64,000 nt of DNA, taken from NCBI RefSeq assembly GCF_038452275.1, contig NZ_CP141643.1, forward strand, positions 992,001-1,056,000, written 5' to 3'. Both the position numbers and the translations under genes were made by a program. Each line of letters opens with the position of its first letter. Positions within the stretch are counted from its first letter, which is position 1. Positions 27,560-36,046 of this stretch are shown here, in pieces. This DNA comes from Corynebacterium sp. BD556 (lineage in GTDB: Bacteria > Actinomycetota > Actinomycetes > Mycobacteriales > Mycobacteriaceae). A model generated the notes under the pieces. It was not told where the DNA came from. It did no database searches and was given only the letters and a program-made list of their open reading frames with translations.

Positions 27560-27574
27560 CACACCACACCTGAC

Positions 27575-29026
27575 TTACCCGAGCAAAGCGTCGACGAAGC
27601 TTTCCACCTCGAAGGGAGCGAGATCGTCGGCTCCTTCGCCGAGGCCCACGAGCTTGACGGGCACCCCCAGTTCCTCCTGCACTTGAAAGACAATGCCGCC
27701 TTTCGCGGTGCCGTCCAGCTTGGTCAATACCACGCCAGTGATGTCCACGACGTCCCGGAACACCCGCGCTTGCGTGATGCCGTTTTGGCCGACAGTCGCG
27801 TCAAGAACAAGCAGCACCTCGTCTACATGAGTTTTCTTCTCCACGACCCGCTTGACCTTGCCGAGCTGGTCCATCAGGCCGGTCGCGGTATGCAAGCGCC
27901 CCGCAGTATCGACCAGAACCACATCGGCGCCCTGCTCGACGCCGGTGGCCACGGCGTCGAAGGCCACGGCTGCCGGGTCCGCGCCCTCCGTGCCGCGCAC
28001 GGTGGAGGCGCCCACACGCCTGCCCCACGTCTCCAATTGATCCGCCGCAGCCGCACGGAAGGTATCCGCGGCGCCGAGGACTACGGAATGACCCAGCGAG
28101 ACGAGGACTCGCGCCAGCTTGCCGGTCGTGGTAGTCTTGCCGGTGCCGTTGACGCCGACAACGAGGATGACGGCAGGTTTACCGTCGTTAGGCATGGCCT
28201 TGATAGAGCGATCCAGCTCTGGCCGCGCCGCCTCGATGAGGGTCTGGCGCAGCATCGCCCGGGCCTCGGCCTCGGAGGACACGCCGCGCTCAGCGATTCT
28301 TTCGCGCAGGCTCTCGGTCACCTTCATGGTCAACTGCGCGCCTAAGTCCGCCATGATGAGGGTGTCCTCGATCTCCTCCCACGCGTCCTCGTCGAGGTCA
28401 CCAGCGGTGAGGATGCCGAGCAGCCCCTGGCCGATCGCGTTTTGCGAGCGGGACAGGCGCCCACGTAGTTTGCCCATCCGCCCCGCAGCCGGTTCGATCT
28501 CGTCGCGGGCCTCGCCGGGTTCAGGCTCCGCCACGACCGCGCTTTCCGACGGCTCAGCCCCCTCGCGCAGCGCCTGATCGGCCGCCTCCGCAGCCTCCGC
28601 GGCTTCTTCCTCCACGTCACTGCGCTTGTCGACGTCTACCGGTTCAACCTGCTCAACCGGCTCCGCCACCGTGGGTTTTACAGACTCCGGCGTCTCGGCG
28701 GGAGCAACCGGCTCCTTCGGCATCTCCGCGATCTGGGGTTCCTCCGCAGCCTTGGGCGCCTCATCGGCCGTGGGCGCGGAAGTGCTGCCGTCGCGGCGGA
28801 CGAGATCGGGCTGGGCGGCCGCGGGGGCGAAGTTGAATCCGCCCGTGGCCTGGTAGTTGCCCGACCTGTCTTGCTGGGTCAGCTCCTTCGGCTCCTTCTT
28901 TTCGAAGGTCACCGTCTTCGACTTCTTGCGGCGGTGGCCGGCGACGATAACGCCTGCGACGACGAGGACGAGCGCCACCAGGGCAACGATGATCCAAAGA
29001 AGGGTCGTACTAGTCATGGCATCCAT
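27575..29026 (-). CDS. ftsY: Signal recognition particle receptor FtsY
   Basis: GTPase receptor for SRP at the inner membrane. 483 residues. An N-terminal transmembrane helix (about 6-28, LLWIIVALVALVLVVAGVI) is followed by an acidic, Glu/Ala/Pro-rich A domain (about 40-175). The NG domains follow: G1 GVNGTGKTTTTGKLAR, DTAGRLHTATGL and TKLDGTAKGG. The start is ATG at 29026, or the ATG three codons later (29017); neither has a strong Shine-Dalgarno. smc is 30 bases upstream. Confidence 0.96.
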   Translation of the reverse strand: MDAMTSTTLLWIIVALVALVLVVAGVIVAGHRRKKSKTVTFEKKEPKELTQQDRSGNYQATGGFNFAPAAAQPDLVRRDGSTSAPTADEAPKAAEEPQIAEMPKEPVAPAETPESVKPTVAEPVEQVEPVDVDKRSDVEEEAAEAAEAADQALREGAEPSESAVVAEPEPGEARDEIEPAAGRMGKLRGRLSRSQNAIGQGLLGILTAGDLDEDAWEEIEDTLIMADLGAQLTMKVTESLRERIAERGVSSEAEARAMLRQTLIEAARPELDRSIKAMPNDGKPAVILVVGVNGTGKTTTTGKLARVLVSLGHSVVLGAADTFRAAAADQLETWGRRVGASTVRGTEGADPAAVAFDAVATGVEQGADVVLVDTAGRLHTATGLMDQLGKVKRVVEKKTHVDEVLLVLDATVGQNGITQARVFRDVVDITGVVLTKLDGTAKGGIVFQVQEELGVPVKLVGLGEGADDLAPFEVESFVDALLG

Positions 29027-29056
29027 AGTGCCAGTAACCCGGTGCGTCGCGCGCGA

Positions 29057-32000
29057 TCACTCCCCGGCGGGGTTCATCCGCTGGGAGATGACGCGGGTGA
29101 TGCCGTCGCCGCGCATCGTCACGCCGTAGAGGACGTTTGCGACGTCCATTGTGGGCTTCTGGTGGGTAATCACCAGAAGCTGGGAGTCGCGGCGCAGCTC
29201 CTCAAGCAGGGCGATGAGGCGGCGCAGGTTAACGTCGTCAAGCGCGGCCTCAACCTCGTCGAGCACATAGAACGGGCTCGGGCGCGCCCGGAAAATCGCA
29301 ACGAGGAAGGCCAGCGCCGTCAAGGACTTCTCCCCGCCCGAAAGCAGGGAAAGGCGCTTGACCCGCTTGCCGGGCGGGCGGGCCTCAATTTCAATACCCG
29401 TGCTGAGCATATCCTCCGGCTCGGTGAGCACGAGGCGGGCCTCGCCCCCCGGGAAAAGGGTCTGAAATACCCGGGGAAACTCGGCCTCCACATCGCGCCA
29501 CGCAGCAGTAAACAACTGGAGAATCTGGGCGTCGACCTCGGTGATGACGCCACTGAGGTCCCGGCGCGCCTGGATGACGTCAGCAAGCTGTGTGGACAGG
29601 AAGCTGTAGCGCTGCTCAAGCGCCTTGTATTCCTCAAGCGCGAGCGGGTTGACCTTGCCCAGCGTGCGCAGATCCTTCTCCGCCTGCCGCAGGCGGCGCT
29701 TTTCGGCGGCACGGTCGAAATCTTCGCCGGGGGTGTAGCCGGCGAGCAGGTCGGCGATGGCGATGCCGAGGGACTCCGTGATCTTCGTCTCCGCCTCGTC
29801 AATGCGGACCTGCGCCTGCGAGCGGGCGATGTCGCTTAAGTGCGCGCTGTCCGTCAGCCGTTCGAGCTGCTGGCGGGTCGCGCTGACTTTCGACCGCGCC
29901 TGTTGCTGCTGGGCACGCAGCGAATTGACGGTCGCGGCGAGTTCGTCGCGCTGCGCGGTGGCGCGTTCGAGCGCGGCGCTGGTGCGTGCCACGATGTCGC
30001 GGGCGTGCCCCGCCACGACGCGGGCCAGCTCCGCCTCCGCACGTCGCTTCGCCACTGCGGCCTCGTGGCGAGCCTTCGCTTGGTGCTCGTGCTCGGCCTG
30101 CCGCCGCAACGCATCACCGCGGCCTGCGAGGGAGCCCGCGGCCTGCTGGGCGCTGCGGGCAGCAAGGGTGGCCTCCATCTCCACCGCCTTCGCTTGGCCC
30201 AGGGCGGCGCTGGCGCGGTCACGCTTCGCGGTGGAGGGCTCGTCTGGATTGTCCTGCCCGTCGACGCGGGCGAGTCGCTCGCGGGTTTCCGCCAGCTCGG
30301 CGCGACGCTGGGCAAGACGCGCCTGCGCTTCGTTGGCCCGCTCGCCGGCCCGCCGGTGCTCCTCCTCGTTCGCCTCCATCTGCTTCTGTAGACGCTGGTG
30401 GTCGCGCCGCCACGCCTGAAGGTTGGTGTCATGTTCGCGCAACGCCGCCTTCGCCCCGGCCGCCGCGACGCGGGCGTCCTCAGCGGCGATCTTCGCCCCC
30501 TCAAGCGTGCCGGAAAGCTCCTCCAACTGGGCCTGGGCAACGTCGAGTTCGGCTGTGGCGCGGTCAATGTCCCCGCTGATCTCGACGGAGGTGGCGCGGC
30601 CCGATCCGGCCGCCACCCATCCCTCACCGGTCAGGATGCCCTCACGGGTGACGGCGCGTAGCCGAGGGTCGGCCTCGACGAGGCGACGGGCGTGCTCCGG
30701 GGTGTCGGCAAGAGCGACGTCGACAAGCAGGCGCGTCAACGGACCGCGGATCTCAGGGGCAAGCTCGACGTGGTCGAGAAGCCAATCCACCTGCTGGTCG
30801 CTGTCTAGGCGCCACGAGCTGCCGCCCTTTGGGTGGATTACCACCGTGCGCTGGGCCGCGGCAAGCCTTCCCACCACATCTTGTGCACCGCCGACAAGCG
30901 CCTCCGCATAGGGACCAAGCGCCGCCGCCAACGCCGTCGCGGTGCCGTCGCGCGCAGTGACCAGCCCGGCGAGCGGCGCAAAACCCTCCCCCAACACGTC
31001 GGCCGCCGTAGCCTTCGGTGTCTGTTCACGCAAAGTGTCAATGCGCGCGGAAAGGGAAAACACCGCGCGCTCCCTCTCGCGTTGCATGGCCCGCAACTGC
31101 TCCAGCCGCTGCTCTGCGGCAGCGGACTCGCTCAAGGCGCACCCGTTAGCCTCGTCCAACGGAGCACGCTCCGCCTCCAGCTCAGCGAGGCGTTCGGCAA
31201 CGTCGGCGGCTTCGCGCTGCGCGGCGCGAAAGCGTTGCCCCGTCTCGGCGAGTGTCTCTTGCAGGCGGCTGATCTCCTCCTCAGCCGCCTCAACTGCCGC
31301 GCTGTGCGACTCCTCTTGCGCCAGCAGGCGCACCACGCCCTCGCGTCGATCAGCGATCACCCTGACCTGCGCGAGGTGCTCTCGCTCCGCCTCGTCGAAA
31401 GCCTCCTGCAGGTCGGCGACCTCCTCACGGACCGACTCCAGGCGCTCCGCCGCCTCCTCAGCCTTTTCCACGGCCAGTGCGAGCTGCTCGTCGGCGGCGG
31501 CGGCCCGCAAAGCCAGGTCATCCGGGTCCTGACCGTGCCAGGCCACATCAGCGCGGGCGTTGCCGGCCCGCTCGGTGGCGATGCGCACGGTCGCCGCAGC
31601 GCGCTCCGCCAGCGTAGAAAGCGCAAACCACACCTGCTGCGCCTCCTCGGCGCGCGGTTCAACATCCTGCTGCGCCTGCTCTATCGCCTCCTGAGCCTCG
31701 ACAGCCTCCTGCAGCGCAGCGGAGGCCGTCTCCACCTGATCAGCAAGAATCTGCGCGTTGCGGGTGGCGTCGGAAAGCTGGGCGCGCAACGTGACCACCT
31801 CATCACCGGCGAGGGTCAGTCGGGCGTCGCGAAGCGTCGACTGCACCGTCGCGGCGCGCTTGGCCGCCTCAGCCTGGCGGGCCAAAGGCTTGAGTTGCTT
31901 GCCCAGCTCATCGGTGAGGTCTTTAAGCCGGTCGAGGTTGCCCTGCATGCTGGCCAACTTGCGCTGCGCCTTCTCCTTGCGGCGGCGGTGCTTGAGCACA

Positions 32001-32497
32001 CCAGCGGCCTCCTCGATAAAAGCGCGGCGCTCCTCCGGGCGCGACTCCAGAATCTCCGAAAGCTTTCCCTGCCCCACAATGATGTGCATTTCGCGGCCAA
32101 TGCCGGAATCCGACAAAAGCTCCTGGATGTCCATCAGGCGCGCCTTCGAGCCGTTAATCTCATACTCGGAAGCGCCGTCGCGGAACATACGACGGGTAAT
32201 CGCCACATCGGTGTAATCGATGGGCAAGTGCTTGTCAGTATTGTCGAAAGTCAGCGTCACCTCCGCCCGGCCCAGCGGCTTGCGCTCGCCCGCACCGGCA
32301 AAGATCACGTCCTCCATCTTCCCGCCGCGCAGGTTCTTCGCTCCCTGCTCGCCCATCACCCACGCAAGCGCGTCGACCACATTCGACTTACCCGAGCCGT
32401 TCGGCCCGACCACGGCACAAATGCCAGGCTCGAACTTCATCGTGGTCGCCGAAGCGAAGGACTTAAAGCCCTTGAGCGTCAGCGATTTGAGGTGCAT
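29057..32497 (-). CDS. smc: Chromosome segregation protein SMC
   Basis: 1146-residue condensin ATPase that loops and organises the chromosome with ScpAB. Walker A is in GPNGSGKSNVVDALAW near residue 32. Two long coiled-coil arms (about 165-500 and 650-980) flank a hinge around 505-640. The C-terminal signature motif LSLLSGGEKSLTALAFL and Walker B YVLDEVEAALDD complete the head. Family-typical length. ftsY follows within 30 bases. Confidence 0.97.
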   Translation of the reverse strand: MHLKSLTLKGFKSFASATTMKFEPGICAVVGPNGSGKSNVVDALAWVMGEQGAKNLRGGKMEDVIFAGAGERKPLGRAEVTLTFDNTDKHLPIDYTDVAITRRMFRDGASEYEINGSKARLMDIQELLSDSGIGREMHIIVGQGKLSEILESRPEERRAFIEEAAGVLKHRRRKEKAQRKLASMQGNLDRLKDLTDELGKQLKPLARQAEAAKRAATVQSTLRDARLTLAGDEVVTLRAQLSDATRNAQILADQVETASAALQEAVEAQEAIEQAQQDVEPRAEEAQQVWFALSTLAERAAATVRIATERAGNARADVAWHGQDPDDLALRAAAADEQLALAVEKAEEAAERLESVREEVADLQEAFDEAEREHLAQVRVIADRREGVVRLLAQEESHSAAVEAAEEEISRLQETLAETGQRFRAAQREAADVAERLAELEAERAPLDEANGCALSESAAAEQRLEQLRAMQRERERAVFSLSARIDTLREQTPKATAADVLGEGFAPLAGLVTARDGTATALAAALGPYAEALVGGAQDVVGRLAAAQRTVVIHPKGGSSWRLDSDQQVDWLLDHVELAPEIRGPLTRLLVDVALADTPEHARRLVEADPRLRAVTREGILTGEGWVAAGSGRATSVEISGDIDRATAELDVAQAQLEELSGTLEGAKIAAEDARVAAAGAKAALREHDTNLQAWRRDHQRLQKQMEANEEEHRRAGERANEAQARLAQRRAELAETRERLARVDGQDNPDEPSTAKRDRASAALGQAKAVEMEATLAARSAQQAAGSLAGRGDALRRQAEHEHQAKARHEAAVAKRRAEAELARVVAGHARDIVARTSAALERATAQRDELAATVNSLRAQQQQARSKVSATRQQLERLTDSAHLSDIARSQAQVRIDEAETKITESLGIAIADLLAGYTPGEDFDRAAEKRRLRQAEKDLRTLGKVNPLALEEYKALEQRYSFLSTQLADVIQARRDLSGVITEVDAQILQLFTAAWRDVEAEFPRVFQTLFPGGEARLVLTEPEDMLSTGIEIEARPPGKRVKRLSLLSGGEKSLTALAFLVAIFRARPSPFYVLDEVEAALDDVNLRRLIALLEELRRDSQLLVITHQKPTMDVANVLYGVTMRGDGITRVISQRMNPAGE

Positions 32498-32823
32498 TGG
32501 CGTGATTTTAGGCTATGCCCAACTTCGCCACGCCATTCGCGTCGATCTGCGTGGTCGCTTCGGAAGAAACCACCGGCACACCGACGAAGGTGAGCGCCGG
32601 TCGTGCACCTATGACAACAGCGGCGAAGATCCCGCCGGATTGGTCGCCTAGAAGTACAAGGCGATAAAGGTGGCGCTAGCGGTGCGCTGCGCCAGTGTCG
32701 CGCCAGCCACCCCGAACCACTCCCCGTCCACCCTTAATGCAGCGGCCAGCGGGCACAGTGGGTGTCTTCGGCGGCGTTGGCAGGAAATAACTGCTTGCCG
32801 GTCATCGTTGTCGCCCGGAGCCG
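32498..32823 (-). pseudogene. Possible decayed coding remnant between acyP and smc
   Basis: 326 bases without an intact gene. Read on the minus strand after acyP, protein-like stretches occur in three successive frames. First is a 23-codon frame from an ATG near 32794 containing PANAAEDTHCARW. Next is a frame reading LAAALRVDGEWFGVAGATLA to a stop near 32649. The last contains PALTFVGVPVVSSEA and ends about 20 bases before smc. The composition looks coding, but I cannot name a family. It could equally be chance in GC-rich DNA. Confidence 0.22.
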
Positions 32824-33123
32824 CTATCGTTTCGTGAATCCTTTCTCGCCGCGTGGCGTGGAGTACTGCACAGCGACAAAATCGACGCGGCCCGGGCGCT
32901 GCGCACCGGAGGGATCCTCTCGCAACAGTGTAAGAAGCTGCTCGGCCGCGGCAGCTTCTCCTTCAGCCACGACCTGCACTCGGCCATCGGAAAGGTTCGT
33001 CGCGTGACCAGAAAGACCAAGTTCGAGGGCGCGCGAGCGGGTCCACCACCGGAACCCCACCCCCTGGACCTGGCCACGGACGAAGGCTGTCATACGGGTG
33101 TGGGCCGAGGCGGTTTCACTCAT
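32824..33123 (-). CDS. acyP: Acylphosphatase
   Basis: 99-residue cytosolic enzyme hydrolysing acyl phosphates. The substrate-binding loop and catalytic Arg are in [18 protein letters not shown], and the catalytic Asn is in [17 protein letters not shown]. The ATG at 33123 ([11 protein letters not shown]) is chosen over an ATG four codons upstream because its product matches family length; neither has a strong Shine-Dalgarno. acyP next to smc is conserved in actinobacteria. Confidence 0.93.
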   Translation of the reverse strand: MSETASAHTRMTAFVRGQVQGVGFRWWTRSRALELGLSGHATNLSDGRVQVVAEGEAAAAEQLLTLLREDPSGAQRPGRVDFVAVQYSTPRGEKGFTKR

Positions 33124-33171
33124 GCCCGTCAGCATAACCAGTCAAAAGCGAGAGAAGTCACAGATAACTGT

Positions 33172-33218
33172 TATAGTTTCCGAAATCACTTTAAAACCTC
33201 GTCGCTGTCCCGAAGGAG
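33172..33218 (+). promoter_or_regulatory. cstA promoter -10 candidate and ribosome-binding site
   Basis: TATAGT (33172-33177) is a good -10 element within an AT-rich island; no clear -35 is present. AAGGAG (33213-33218) lies 6 bases before the cstA ATG. No full GlxR-type palindrome was seen. Confidence 0.45.
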
Positions 33219-33224
33219 ACTTCA

Positions 33225-34898
33225 ATGAATTCCCTCTGGCTCGTCCTGATCGGCTTGAGCATGTTCGCGGCCGGGTACCTTCTGTACTCAAAGTATCTTG
33301 CCTCGAACGTCTACAAGCTGGAGGCGCAGTATCGCACTCCCGCCCACACCATGAACGATGGTGTGGATTACGTGCCCACCAACAAATACGTCTTGTGGGG
33401 CCACCACTTCACCTCCGTAGCGGGTGCCGCCCCCATCGTCGGCCCCGCCGTCGCTGTGATCTGGGGCTGGCTGCCCGCCTTCTTATGGGTCACCTTCGGC
33501 ACCGTGTTCATCGCCGGCATGCATGACCTGGGAGTGCTGTGGGCCTCCGCCCGCCACAAAGGCCAGTCCATTGGCACCCTGTCCGGTAAATACATTGGCC
33601 CGCGCGGACGCAACCTGTTTTTGGTGGTTATCTTCCTCCTGCTGCTCATGGTCGTCGCCGCCTTCGGCGTAGTCATCTCCGGCCTATTGGTCTCCACACC
33701 GACCGCTGTTATCCCGACATGGGGTGCGCTTGTGGTCGCGCTTGTAATTGGTCAGGCCATCTACCGCCTGAACTGGAACCTGCCGCTGGTCTCCCTAGTG
33801 GGCGTTATCGCCCTGTACGGACTGATGATTCTGGGCGATCGCTTCCCTGTTTCCCTGCCGGAAAGCGTCTTTGGCCTGTCACCTGCAGCAGTGTGGATCA
33901 TCCTGCTGTTTATCTACGGCGCTATCGCTTCCCTGCTGCCGGTGTGGGTGCTGCTGCAGCCGCGCGACTACATCAACGGTTTGCAGCTCTTTGTCGGCTT
34001 GGGCATCCTCTACGGCGCGATCATCGTTTCCTCGCCCACCTTGGTCGCCCCCATGGTCAACAGCAACCTGCCGGAAGGCACCCCCTCCATCGTTCCGCTG
34101 CTTTTTGTCACCATCGCCTGCGGCGCAATTTCCGGATTCCACGGAACGGTCGCTTCCGGCACCTCATCCAAGCAGGTGGACAAGGAAACTGACGAACGTT
34201 TCGTCGGTTACTTCGGCGCGGTTGGCGAAGGCCTTCTCGCTTTGGGTTCGATCATCGCCACCACCGCCGGATTCAAAACGCTTGCCCAGTGGGAGGAGAT
34301 CTACCAAGCGTTCAACGCGGGCGGCGTCAAAGCCTTTGTTGCCGGCGGCGGCGCCATCATCAATGAGGGCCTGGGTATTCCTGTGTCCCTGTCCGGCACC
34401 ATACTTGCCACCATGGCGGTGCTTTTTGCAGCCACAACGATGGACTCCGGGATCCGCCTCCAGCGCTTCGTGGTCCAGGAAATCGGCGAAATCCTCGGCG
34501 CGAAACTCTCCGGTGTTTGGGCCACCATTATCGCCGTCACTGTCGGCTTGGGGCTGACCTTTTCCACTGGCGGGGACGGCTCCGGCGGCGTGTTGATCTG
34601 GCCTCTGTTTGGCACCACAAACCAATTGATGGCCGCACTATCCATGTCGATCATCGCCGTGATTCTGGTTCGTTTGCGCCGCCCAGTTCTGCCAGTTGTT
34701 GTTCCGCTGCTGTTCGTTTTGACGCTGTCCGTGTGGGCGCTTGTGGTGCAACTGATGCAGTTCATTTCCAAGGGCAATTGGTTGCTGGCCGGCCTCGACA
34801 TTGTGATCCTGGCCTGCGCCTTGTGGGTTTCCGTCGAGGCCTTGGCTGCTGTCAAGCGAGCAAAGACCGAGACCACTGCGGATCCTGCCTTCGTCTAG
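33225..34898 (+). CDS. cstA: CstA-family transporter (carbon starvation protein A)
   Basis: 557-residue integral membrane protein with roughly 14-16 hydrophobic helices. E. coli CstA and its paralogue BtsT import pyruvate, and CstA has also been linked to peptide uptake. Family marks: DGVDYVPTNKYVLWGHHFTS near residue 45, AGAAPIVGPAVAVIWGWLPA, SGFHGTVASGTSSKQVDKET and LFGTTNQLMAALSMSII. The ATG at 33225 has AAGGAG 6 bases upstream. It is followed after 3 bases by a small Cys-Cys-ending protein and then by an ArsA-like ATPase, all on plus, so the three are probably one transcript. Confidence 0.95.
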   Translation: MNSLWLVLIGLSMFAAGYLLYSKYLASNVYKLEAQYRTPAHTMNDGVDYVPTNKYVLWGHHFTSVAGAAPIVGPAVAVIWGWLPAFLWVTFGTVFIAGMHDLGVLWASARHKGQSIGTLSGKYIGPRGRNLFLVVIFLLLLMVVAAFGVVISGLLVSTPTAVIPTWGALVVALVIGQAIYRLNWNLPLVSLVGVIALYGLMILGDRFPVSLPESVFGLSPAAVWIILLFIYGAIASLLPVWVLLQPRDYINGLQLFVGLGILYGAIIVSSPTLVAPMVNSNLPEGTPSIVPLLFVTIACGAISGFHGTVASGTSSKQVDKETDERFVGYFGAVGEGLLALGSIIATTAGFKTLAQWEEIYQAFNAGGVKAFVAGGGAIINEGLGIPVSLSGTILATMAVLFAATTMDSGIRLQRFVVQEIGEILGAKLSGVWATIIAVTVGLGLTFSTGGDGSGGVLIWPLFGTTNQLMAALSMSIIAVILVRLRRPVLPVVVPLLFVLTLSVWALVVQLMQFISKGNWLLAGLDIVILACALWVSVEALAAVKRAKTETTADPAFV

Positions 34899-34901
34899 AA
34901 C

Positions 34902-35156
34902 ATGTCGGTGTTTTCGCGTCTCAATGAGGCCATGAAGGAGTTTTACGTGGCGCCTTACCGCGCCACGTTCGCGCAGGCGAGGCGCGAGGAAGACGACTTA
35001 TTTATGCTTTTGGTTTTGTCTGAGGCGTTGGGCGTTGACAATCCGGCCAGTTTCTACACCATCGAGCTTCTGCCCGTTCTCTACGAGGAGTTCCACGCGT
35101 GGCACACACGCATGGGCCTCGACCGATCCCCTTTGGACCATATCCAGTGCTGTTAG
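34902..35156 (+). CDS. Small CstA-linked protein ending in Cys-Cys (cory-CC-star type)
   Basis: 84-residue soluble, mostly helical acidic protein with no signal peptide or membrane helix; its last two residues are Cys83-Cys84. It begins 3 bases after the cstA stop without its own clear Shine-Dalgarno, implying translational coupling. I recall a database family called cory-CC-star for such corynebacterial proteins. The C-terminal third (YEEFHAWHTR, then a tail ending CC) resembles in layout E. coli YbdD, the small CstA partner, which has YEEF, an Arg and a terminal CC. This suggests an equivalent CstA accessory; metal or thiol chemistry at the CC tail is inference. Confidence 0.82.
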   Translation: MSVFSRLNEAMKEFYVAPYRATFAQARREEDDLFMLLVLSEALGVDNPASFYTIELLPVLYEEFHAWHTRMGLDRSPLDHIQCC

Positions 35157-36046
35157 AACACCCAGTTATCTTCTTCGGCGGCAAAGGTGGCGTAGGCAAA
35201 ACTACGCTCGCCGCCGCCACGGCGCTTTCACTCGACGATGCACTTTTAGTCTCTACCGACCCGGCCCACAACATCGGCCACGTTTTCGATGTACCCGTCG
35301 GCGACGAACCAACTAAATTGCGCGAAGGCCTCTACGCCGTGGAAATCGACCCGACCGCCACCACGGATGCCCACATCAAACGGGTGGAGCACACGATGCG
35401 CCAGTACACCCCCGAGCGTTTGCATCGCCAAATCCGCGCGCACATGGACCTAGCGCGTACCTCCCCCGGCATGCACGAGGCGGCCATGTTGGAGCGCATC
35501 GCACAGATCGTTATCAATTCTGAGCACAAGCATGTGGTTGTGGACACCGCTCCGACCGGTCACACGACGCGCCTGCTGGCCCTTCCAGAGCTCATGAGCG
35601 CGTGGGTCGACGGGCTTTTGGGTCGCCGCGGGCAGTCGGAGCGTTTCGGCGAACTTGTTCGCGGTTTGGGCGGCGAGGACCCGATACGTCGCCGCGACGA
35701 GGAGATCCGCCATGTTCTCAACCGCCGCAAGCAGCTCTTTGGCTCGTTTCGCGACCTTATCAAAGACCCCGACAAGACCGCATTTGCGCTCGTGACCATC
35801 CCTGAGCGCGTACCTGTCACCGAGTCGCTTGAGCTTGCCGGTGCCCTTCACCAGATGGGTGTCCACCTCGGCGGCATTTACATTAACCGTTGCTCCCCCA
35901 CCGACCAAGGCCCGTTGCTCGCCGAGCGCGCACACGAAGAAGCCGCCCAGATTGGGCGGCTTGAGGGGATTAAGGTGGCGCAGCAGAAATTGCCTTTGCT
36001 TGCCGACGCCTCCCCGAAGCGCGTAGCCGAGTTGCTGCGCGCTTAG
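35099..36046 (+). CDS. ArsA/Get3-like P-loop ATPase
   Basis: 315 residues from GTG 35099, which has GAGGAG 8 bases upstream but lies inside the preceding gene (58-base overlap). A GTG at 35147 would give a 299-residue protein and a 10-base overlap. The deviant Walker A is GGKGGVGKTT (27-36), with two Lys as in the ArsA/Get3/MinD class. Switch I is STDPAHNIGHVF and the switch II region DTAPTGHTTRLL (149-160), the ArsA/Get3 signature. It is a single-domain form (half of ArsA), and no arsenic genes are near. A chaperone or targeting role for CstA or the Cys-Cys protein is a guess from context. Its stop overlaps that of the convergent symporter. Confidence 0.88.
   Translation: MAHTHGPRPIPFGPYPVLLEHPVIFFGGKGGVGKTTLAAATALSLDDALLVSTDPAHNIGHVFDVPVGDEPTKLREGLYAVEIDPTATTDAHIKRVEHTMRQYTPERLHRQIRAHMDLARTSPGMHEAAMLERIAQIVINSEHKHVVVDTAPTGHTTRLLALPELMSAWVDGLLGRRGQSERFGELVRGLGGEDPIRRRDEEIRHVLNRRKQLFGSFRDLIKDPDKTAFALVTIPERVPVTESLELAGALHQMGVHLGGIYINRCSPTDQGPLLAERAHEEAAQIGRLEGIKVAQQKLPLLADASPKRVAELLRA

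Noticed and set aside
27162..27569. Short frames between ftsY and amtB on both strands
   Set aside because: Random-looking composition without ribosome-binding sites; the region is better explained as control and terminator sequence.
35099..36046. Arsenite-efflux interpretation of the ArsA-like ATPase
   Set aside because: Single-domain form, no ArsB, ArsR or ArsC nearby, and linkage to cstA; the name arsA would mislead.
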